Assembly: GCA_002937495.1 (NCBI GenBank)
Contig: PTJW01000002.1
Coordinates: 1-27,567, forward strand
Direction of reading: 5' to 3'
Source: Pseudomonadota bacterium
Lineage (GTDB): Bacteria; Pseudomonadota; Alphaproteobacteria; UBA1280; UBA12223
DNA length: 27,567 nt
The translations under genes were made by a program, and so were the position numbers. Of this stretch, positions 23,416-27,567 are shown in pieces (the first letter of the stretch is position 1; each line of letters starts with the position of its first letter). The notes beneath the pieces are model-generated. The model ran no database searches and was not told where the DNA came from. It saw only the letters and a list, made by a program, of their open reading frames with translations.

Positions 23416-23545
23416 AACGATTAAAGCTCTGATAATTTAAATTTTTTTGTTTCTATGCAGCTTTTCGTTTTCTAGTTTGATTCGTTTTTTACACATACCA
23501 TATATTATACAAAAATGTATAATCACAACTACTAATAAAATAATA

Positions 23546-23566
23546 ACCTGCCAAATTAAGGCAGGT
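23546..23566 (-). terminator. terminator of the DUF2125-like gene
   Basis: ACCTGCC and GGCAGGT form a 7-bp GC-rich stem with a 7-nt loop. On the - strand a T-rich tail (TTATTATTTTATT) follows; on the + strand there is none. It lies about 80 nt past the stop of the gene ending at 23645. Confidence 0.75.
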
Positions 23567-23644
23567 CAATACTTGTAGTGTTTTTTGTGCTTGTGGATGT
23601 TGTAAAATTAACACAATAATCTTTTATTGAAAAATAATCACTTT

Positions 23645-24703
23645 TTACTTTTCTTCAACTTTTTCTGGCTTAAAAGATGGAGTAGGTATTTGAATATGAT
23701 TATTTACAGTAATAATATTATTGTTAGTTCTTACAGAAATAGGGAAAGAGCCTTGCTTATTTTGTTTGAACTGATATTTCTTAAGGGCTTTTTCTACTAT
23801 AGAGCCTTCTTTTTCAAATTTGAAAATAGCATTTGCATTAGTATTTAAGAAAAACTTCTCATCAATTTTAATTTCACCATTAAAAATAATTTGTGTATTG
23901 TCAGTCATAACTCTAAAGTCATTAACTTTAACAGCTGTGCCATTTTTAGCCATATCTGTTACAGCTTGTTCTACAAATTGTTTTCTGCCATTTGTACTTA
24001 GTTTTGCTTTTTTAATAAAGTCTTTATCAACATTAACAATTTCAATATTAGAAGTTGAATGTTTAATTTTTGATTTAACACTGCCAGACTTTTTATCAAA
24101 TAAAACCACATCGTTTAAGTTATAAGTAATTACAGTGTTTGTTAAGTCATTATTAGTTGTCATTTCTTTGCTTGCTTTAAGTTCTTCAATATCTATTAAC
24201 GCAAACATAGGAACTTTAGTGCTTTCTGCTTGTAGTGTTAAGCCAGAAAGTCGTAAGTCAGCATTTGTTTTATTTACTAATAGTTCAATTTCATCAATAT
24301 TTAGGATAAATTTAACTGTTTTATTATTATCTAAGTTTGTAGAGTAGAAGTCATACTCTGTAGCAATTTCAGAAAATTTAAAGTTAGTATTAAAGATATT
24401 ATTTGTTTCATATCTTAAAGGATGAGCTTTAAATGCTTCAAAAATGATACCTTCTTTTGAAATAGAAAAGTACTTTTTAGACTGAACTCTTACATTTTTA
24501 AGTTCTACACATAAAAATGGGAAGCATGATGTAGTTAGCTCATAGCTTGTAGATTTAATTTTTTCTTGGTGTTGTAAGTTATAAACAGTTTCTTTGAAAT
24601 AACCTTCAACTTTATTTTTAGCTATAAACCAAATTGCAGTATAAATTGTAGCAATAACCAATAAAGTGCTGATAATAGCAATTAGTATTTTTTTGTTTCT
24701 CAT
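23645..24703 (-). CDS. DUF2125-like membrane-anchored protein
   Basis: 352 residues with one N-terminal TM segment (ILIAIISTLLVIATIYTAIW), followed by a large extracytoplasmic, beta-rich domain. The opening (TM, then WFIAKNKVEGYF, then SCFPFLCVELKNV, comparable to the GFPFRL block) fits DUF2125, a family seen mainly in Alphaproteobacteria, or the related DUF945 type. Two Cys in SCFPFLC could form a local disulfide. AAAGGATAG lies about 8 nt before the ATG. It stands alone on the - strand, with its own terminator. The family is uncharacterised; periplasmic location is expected from topology. Confidence 0.75.
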   Translation of the reverse strand: MRNKKILIAIISTLLVIATIYTAIWFIAKNKVEGYFKETVYNLQHQEKIKSTSYELTTSCFPFLCVELKNVRVQSKKYFSISKEGIIFEAFKAHPLRYETNNIFNTNFKFSEIATEYDFYSTNLDNNKTVKFILNIDEIELLVNKTNADLRLSGLTLQAESTKVPMFALIDIEELKASKEMTTNNDLTNTVITYNLNDVVLFDKKSGSVKSKIKHSTSNIEIVNVDKDFIKKAKLSTNGRKQFVEQAVTDMAKNGTAVKVNDFRVMTDNTQIIFNGEIKIDEKFFLNTNANAIFKFEKEGSIVEKALKKYQFKQNKQGSFPISVRTNNNIITVNNHIQIPTPSFKPEKVEEK

Positions 24704-24836
24704 TGTTTTTTCTATCCTTTTTTGTCTGAAATATACAATATTTATTTAATATATCATCTTTTATTAAAACATTAAAGTATAATTGAAATATATTTAACGG
24801 TAAATGTCTCATTTTTTTTATATCTGTTTGTTATTG

Positions 24837-24865
24837 TTGACAATGTACCCATTGTTTTTTATAGT
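24837..24865 (+). promoter_or_regulatory. strong promoter upstream of the tail-fibre gene
   Basis: Perfect -35 TTGACA (24837-24842), a 17-bp spacer and -10 TATAGT (24860-24865). This is the best sigma-70-type match I see in the window. Transcription would start at about 24871-24873. Confidence 0.8.
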
Positions 24866-24871
24866 TTAGAT

Positions 24872-24952
24872 ATGCTAGGAGTTTTATTTATCCTGGCTTT
24901 TTTGTTGAAAGATCCTTATTTAAGGATCTTTTTTTTGTTTTATAAAACATAA
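24872..24952 (+). CDS. possible 26-aa hydrophobic leader peptide
   Basis: ATG 24872 coincides with the predicted transcription start, so the ORF would be leaderless. It encodes 26 mostly hydrophobic residues (MLGVLFILAFLLKDPYLRI, then FFLFYKT) and stops at 24950-24952, directly before the AAGGAG of the tail-fibre gene. It spans both hairpins. It may be chance, since both hairpin T tracts encode Phe and Leu. Listed as a candidate only. Confidence 0.25.
   Translation: MLGVLFILAFLLKDPYLRIFFLFYKT
24874..24903 (+). terminator. leader hairpin 1 (terminator-like)
   Basis: GCTAGGA (24874-24880) pairs with TCCTGGC (24891-24897), one G-T pair included, with a 10-nt loop and six T directly after. It starts only about 2 nt after the predicted transcription start, so the transcript would begin with this hairpin. 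Confidence 0.6.
24908..24938 (+). terminator. leader hairpin 2 (strong terminator)
   Basis: AAAGATCCT (24908-24916) pairs with AGGATCTTT (24923-24931) around TATTTA, followed by a T run. It is a full rho-independent terminator between promoter and gene, so it either ends a short RNA or attenuates the tail-fibre operon. Confidence 0.8.
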
Positions 24953-24965
24953 AGGAGATATAACT

Positions 24966-26021
24966 ATGACAAAAAGGTTTCAACGACCAATAAATGAATA
25001 TAGAGGTTCTGAAAAATTGCTTTATCGTGATAAATATCAGCAAGATTCAAACTCTGTTCCTAAAATTGCTATATCAAGTATAAAAGTTGATAGTGATTTT
25101 AACTATCTTGTAGATGCAGTTAATACTTTAGATGAAGATATTAAATCTGTTGTTCATAAAGGTATCGCAAATGAGACTATTGATAGTCAACATATATCAG
25201 CAAAGTCAATTACTGATACTAAAGTTGATGATAATGCTATTTCATCAAGGTCTTTACAGCAAGGTAGTGTAACAAATGCAAAAATAGCAGATTTATCGGT
25301 TACTACACCAAAGTTGGCTAACAATAGTATTACAAAAGATAAAATGGCAACTGAGTCTATTGGTACAGATGAGCTTGTTGATAAGTCTATTACAAAAGAT
25401 AAATTGGCAGATGATGCTATTTCAGATAGTGTTCCGGTTGGTACAATTGCACAATTTTCGGTTCCGGTATTACCTACAGGGTGGATATTATGCAATGGTT
25501 CTACAGTTTCAAAAAATACATATCCTCAGTTGGTTAAGTTTTTAACATCTTCTGATGTTACATTAAGTGCAGACTTACCTAATTTAAATGAAGGAAATCA
25601 AACAAGTGTTAAATATGCAATTAAAGCATTTTCAGATGTTGCAGAACTTGCAAATATAGAGATAGCAGGCTTAACGCAAGATATAACAAATAACACAGCT
25701 TTAATTCAACAAAAGGCAGATAAAACTTTATCTGAGCCTATAGCATGCGGTTATTTAGTATTTACAAGTGGTGAGTTAGTTTATTCAGATAATGTAATGA
25801 TGGTTACAAAACTTTCAGTAGGTAGTTACCAGGTTTATCTTGATGAGTCTTTAAAGGGTAAAGTTTGGGATGTGTTTGCAACAGGTGTTACTAATTCGTT
25901 TGTTGTCTTAAACCATATGAATTATGCGGATGGAACATTTAAACTAGATTGTAGAAATGCGAGTAACTATTTGATTGATCATCAGCTGGCGTTTAGAGTG
26001 TATGAGAGAAAAGGAGCTTAA
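24966..26021 (+). CDS. phage-type tail fibre / tail-collar protein
   Basis: 351 residues without a signal peptide. Residues 1-70 resemble a fibre attachment region. Residues 71-150 are eight 10-residue repeats of the type SITKDKLADD, as in trimeric fibre shafts. Residues 155-220 are a tail-collar domain (VPVGTIAQF, then PTGWILCNGSTVSKNTYP, then LPNLNEG). Residues 250-351 form a C-terminal beta-rich domain ending FRVYERKG, the likely receptor-binding tip. AAGGAG lies 8 nt before the ATG. No capsid, baseplate, terminase or lysis gene is in the window, so this is an isolated fibre gene with its own promoter: a prophage relic, part of a phage-like particle, or a domesticated adhesin. The fibre call is firm; the role is open. 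Confidence 0.85.
   Translation: MTKRFQRPINEYRGSEKLLYRDKYQQDSNSVPKIAISSIKVDSDFNYLVDAVNTLDEDIKSVVHKGIANETIDSQHISAKSITDTKVDDNAISSRSLQQGSVTNAKIADLSVTTPKLANNSITKDKMATESIGTDELVDKSITKDKLADDAISDSVPVGTIAQFSVPVLPTGWILCNGSTVSKNTYPQLVKFLTSSDVTLSADLPNLNEGNQTSVKYAIKAFSDVAELANIEIAGLTQDITNNTALIQQKADKTLSEPIACGYLVFTSGELVYSDNVMMVTKLSVGSYQVYLDESLKGKVWDVFATGVTNSFVVLNHMNYADGTFKLDCRNASNYLIDHQLAFRVYERKGA
25176..25415 (+). repeat. eight 30-nt (10-residue) repeats in the fibre shaft
   Basis: Residues 71-150 fall into exact 10-residue units without gaps, including SITDTKVDDN, SVTNAKIADL, SVTTPKLANN, SITKDKMATE and SITKDKLADD. At the DNA level they are diverged except for tctattacaaaagataaa-like stretches in the fifth and seventh units. 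Confidence 0.85.
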
Positions 26022-26023
26022 TA

Positions 26024-26437
26024 ATGAATGTTATTTTACATAAAAATGATAACGGTAGTAATGTTATTAGTTATGTGGCAAAGGGCTACGATATCAAGAA
26101 AATACAAAAACAGATTGGCGGTGTTGAAATTTCAACAAAGTCTCAAGATATCGATTTTGACTACATAAATGCTTATGATATTTCTGGTAATACTGTTAAC
26201 TTAGATCTAGAAAAAGCTAGAGAATTAAAAATTAAAAAAATTAGAGAATCTAGAGATGAAATGTTTATAGATTTTGATAAAAGATACGATATTGCATTTA
26301 AAGATGGTATTGACTTAACAAATCTAAAGAAAGAGCGCGAGATGTTAAAACAAGCACCGCAAAAAGCAGAAATTTATTTAGATTCATGCATTTCATTTTC
26401 AGAAATTAAAGCTTTAAGTATTTTCGCTTTAATTTAA
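26024..26437 (+). CDS. small tail-fibre partner / assembly-chaperone-like protein
   Basis: 137 residues, starting 2 nt after the fibre stop, with AAGGAG in the last fibre codons, so it is tightly coupled. The second half (LEKARELKIKKIRESRDEMF, then DFDKRYDIAFKDG, then LKKEREMLKQAP) follows the pattern of small phage proteins encoded after tail fibres, where a helical K-I-R-RD segment is followed by a D-rich and a KxxR-L-xxP segment. The family call is by pattern and gene order only. A role in fibre folding or attachment is inference. Confidence 0.65.
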   Translation: MNVILHKNDNGSNVISYVAKGYDIKKIQKQIGGVEISTKSQDIDFDYINAYDISGNTVNLDLEKARELKIKKIRESRDEMFIDFDKRYDIAFKDGIDLTNLKKEREMLKQAPQKAEIYLDSCISFSEIKALSIFALI

Positions 26438-26460
26438 TATTTAGTTTATATATAATAATA

Positions 26461-26483
26461 AAAAGAGCCAACTTGGCTCTTTT
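26461..26483. terminator. bidirectional terminator
   Basis: AAAAGAGCC (26461-26469) pairs with GGCTCTTTT (26475-26483) around AACTT, with more T after it on the + strand and an AT-rich stretch beyond the A run on the left. It closes the tail-fibre unit (+) and the gene ending at 26491 (-). Confidence 0.92.
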
Positions 26484-26490
26484 TTTTCTT

Positions 26491-27567
26491 TTATGAATAT
26501 AGTGATTTAATGAAGTCATCAATTTTAGCAGATTTTTGAGCAATCTCTTCAATTAAGTCATTTTCATTCTTTTCTACTAACGCATATGAATCAAACTTAG
26601 GTAGTGAGTCTAAGAAACTTCTTAGCTGAGGATATGCTTTGTTTTCAACTTTAATTAATAGTGCATTGTTAATTGCATATGAATTTACAATAAAGCTATT
26701 AATCGGGTGGTTGATTTTTTGCTCATCTAAGCTATCACCTAATAGGTTATTTTCTTGCATAACTTCAACTAGGTAGTCCCATGACTTGTGGTAATTACCT
26801 GTTGCTTCCCATAAATCCATTGATGATCTAACATCTGGAGTTAAGTTTTTCGAAATTTCTTTTAATATGCATGGAATTCTAACAATTGCTAAGCCAAGTC
26901 CAATATAAATACCATCAGACTGGTTTGGTGGAGTTTGTGGATTTAGGTTTAACTCTCTCATGCTTGCTTGGAAATAATCTTTAGCTTGTGCTTTAAACTG
27001 CATAATATCAGTTTGCGATGGATCCATTTTAACTTTTTGTGTTTTATTTAAAGCTTTTTTAAGTCTTTGTTCTGCAATGTGGGCATTTTCATATAAGCTA
27101 AATACTAATTTACCGCAGTTTACCGGAATAGCCATTGGATTGTCTGCAAATCTAATAGCAACTAATAATGATCTTTTAGTTTCTTCATCTAATTTATTAA
27201 AGCTTGGCATTGTAGATAATACAAATGCAGATAAACCACCATGGAATAAGCAACGCTTAGAGTAACTTACTTTATCTCTCATCCAAAATTGCCATAATGG
27301 GTGAGTTTTTCTTTTTTGTTTGTATACATATACTAAACCTAAGTATTTAGATAAAGCTACAATATGATGGTATGAATTAGTATTTTTTAAAGATTTAGAC
27401 TGTTTCCACATATACATAGAATAGTCATATAGGCTTAATGACTTTGGATCTGTTAAATCAAATGGCATATTTTTATAGCCAGATAAGAATGCAATAAGCT
27501 CTTTTTCTAAAATATGTAGGTTGCCATCTGGCTTTGCAATAAGGTCAGGTAAGAACTTAGTTAACTG
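26491..27567 (-). CDS. unrecognised protein, 5' end beyond the window
   Basis: The reading frame is open from the right edge to the stop at 26491, at least 358 codons. An internal ATG at 27468 (MPFDLTDPKSLSLYDYSMY) has no ribosome site, and the 33 codons upstream of it (QLTKFLPDLIAKPDG and on) look like ordinary coding sequence, so the true start lies outside. The protein is helical, soluble and rich in Leu, Asn and Lys, with no signal peptide or TM segment in the visible part. SYHHIVALSKYL and CLFHGGLSAFVL contain His residues in helix contexts, but I cannot assign an HD or other known motif with confidence. Confidence 0.8.
   Translation of the reverse strand, partial: QLTKFLPDLIAKPDGNLHILEKELIAFLSGYKNMPFDLTDPKSLSLYDYSMYMWKQSKSLKNTNSYHHIVALSKYLGLVYVYKQKRKTHPLWQFWMRDKVSYSKRCLFHGGLSAFVLSTMPSFNKLDEETKRSLLVAIRFADNPMAIPVNCGKLVFSLYENAHIAEQRLKKALNKTQKVKMDPSQTDIMQFKAQAKDYFQASMRELNLNPQTPPNQSDGIYIGLGLAIVRIPCILKEISKNLTPDVRSSMDLWEATGNYHKSWDYLVEVMQENNLLGDSLDEQKINHPINSFIVNSYAINNALLIKVENKAYPQLRSFLDSLPKFDSYALVEKNENDLIEEIAQKSAKIDDFIKSLYS

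Larger units (their letters stand above)
23202..23644. other. 443-bp gene-free spacer with nested inverted repeats
   Basis: I see no convincing gene. On the - strand, TTGGAA (23257-23252) and TATATA (23234-23229) are 17 bp apart and could be the promoter of the epimerase-like gene. TATTGG-TGTT-CCAATA (23244-23259) overlaps that -35 and could be an operator. From 23288 to 23415 several inverted repeats are nested (separate entry). ATTATACA-AAAA-TGTATAAT (23504-23523) is another perfect 8-bp palindrome, followed by the terminator of the neighbouring - strand gene. Confidence 0.6.

Noticed and set aside
23202..23644. Replication origin or tRNA gene in the spacer
   Set aside because: There is one TTGTGGATG near 23591 but no cluster of DnaA boxes, and no cloverleaf or TPsiC-like GTTCGA motif.
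24618..24812. 64-codon - strand ORF overlapping the start of the DUF2125-like gene
   Set aside because: It overlaps in another frame, has no ribosome site and has lysine/asparagine-rich, chance-like content.
24837..26437. A complete prophage
   Set aside because: Only a fibre and one small partner are present. There is no integrase, terminase, capsid, baseplate, lysis gene or attachment repeat in the window.
26491..27468. A complete 325-aa gene starting at ATG 27468
   Set aside because: No ribosome site precedes that ATG and the frame stays open to the window edge, so the gene is cut.

Overview
The window is strongly A+T-rich (about 30% G+C by eye, not computed). It carries a dense, two-stranded set of genes with Gram-negative hallmarks: a TolC-type outer-membrane protein, signal peptides, a lipoprotein and GspG-like pseudopilins. 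Several features point to an Alphaproteobacterium: a compact MetRS, dusB followed by an NtrC/Fis-type DNA-binding protein, RNase D with an HRDC domain, and a DUF2125-like membrane-anchored protein. An uncultured, low-GC, possibly gut-associated lineage is my inference from base composition and gene style. It is not proven by the sequence. I see no rRNA, tRNA, CRISPR array or insertion sequence.

Layout, left to right. (1) 144-3086: tolC-like gene and metG on the + strand, separated by a 15-bp perfect inverted repeat. (2) 3142-3579: an orphan gene on the - strand between metG and tatD, two genes that are often neighbours. (3) 3793-8073: a compact + strand unit with a good promoter and a closing terminator. 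It holds an active TatD, a zinc-finger protein whose C-terminal half looks like a catalytically dead TatD barrel, two secreted six-cysteine lectin-like paralogues, and a 57-residue one-TM protein. This is the best candidate for an undescribed system. (4) 8132-10052, - strand: a 57-residue TM protein and an EamA-like membrane domain fused to GGDEF. (5) 10096-11988, + strand: ComEC without a metallo-beta-lactamase domain. (6) 16186-11994, - strand: a tightly spaced probable operon dusB, fis/ntrC-like, resB and two pseudopilin paralogues. Its apparent terminator lies inside the 3' end of comEC. (7) 16330-18823: a secreted helical protein, a 36-residue lipoprotein (- strand), a TlpA-like thioredoxin and an RsbW-like ATPase. 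(8) 23183-18932, - strand: a TIGR01777-type epimerase-like gene, a Na/Pi cotransporter and rnd, followed by a 17-codon relic of the pseudopilin family. (9) 23202-23644: a gene-free, structured stretch. (10) 24703-23645: the DUF2125-like gene. (11) 24837-26437: a strong promoter, two tandem hairpins and a lone phage-like tail-fibre/collar gene with a small partner. (12) 26491 to the right edge: an unrecognised gene cut by the window end.

How the parts work together: most of the window is housekeeping (translation, tRNA modification, RNA turnover, cytochrome c maturation, phosphate transport). Interspersed are lineage-specific surface or secreted modules: the TatD/pseudo-TatD/lectin unit, the pseudopilin pair and the tail-fibre unit. 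Several very small genes (57, 57 and 36 codons) that simple length cut-offs would miss sit next to or inside these modules.
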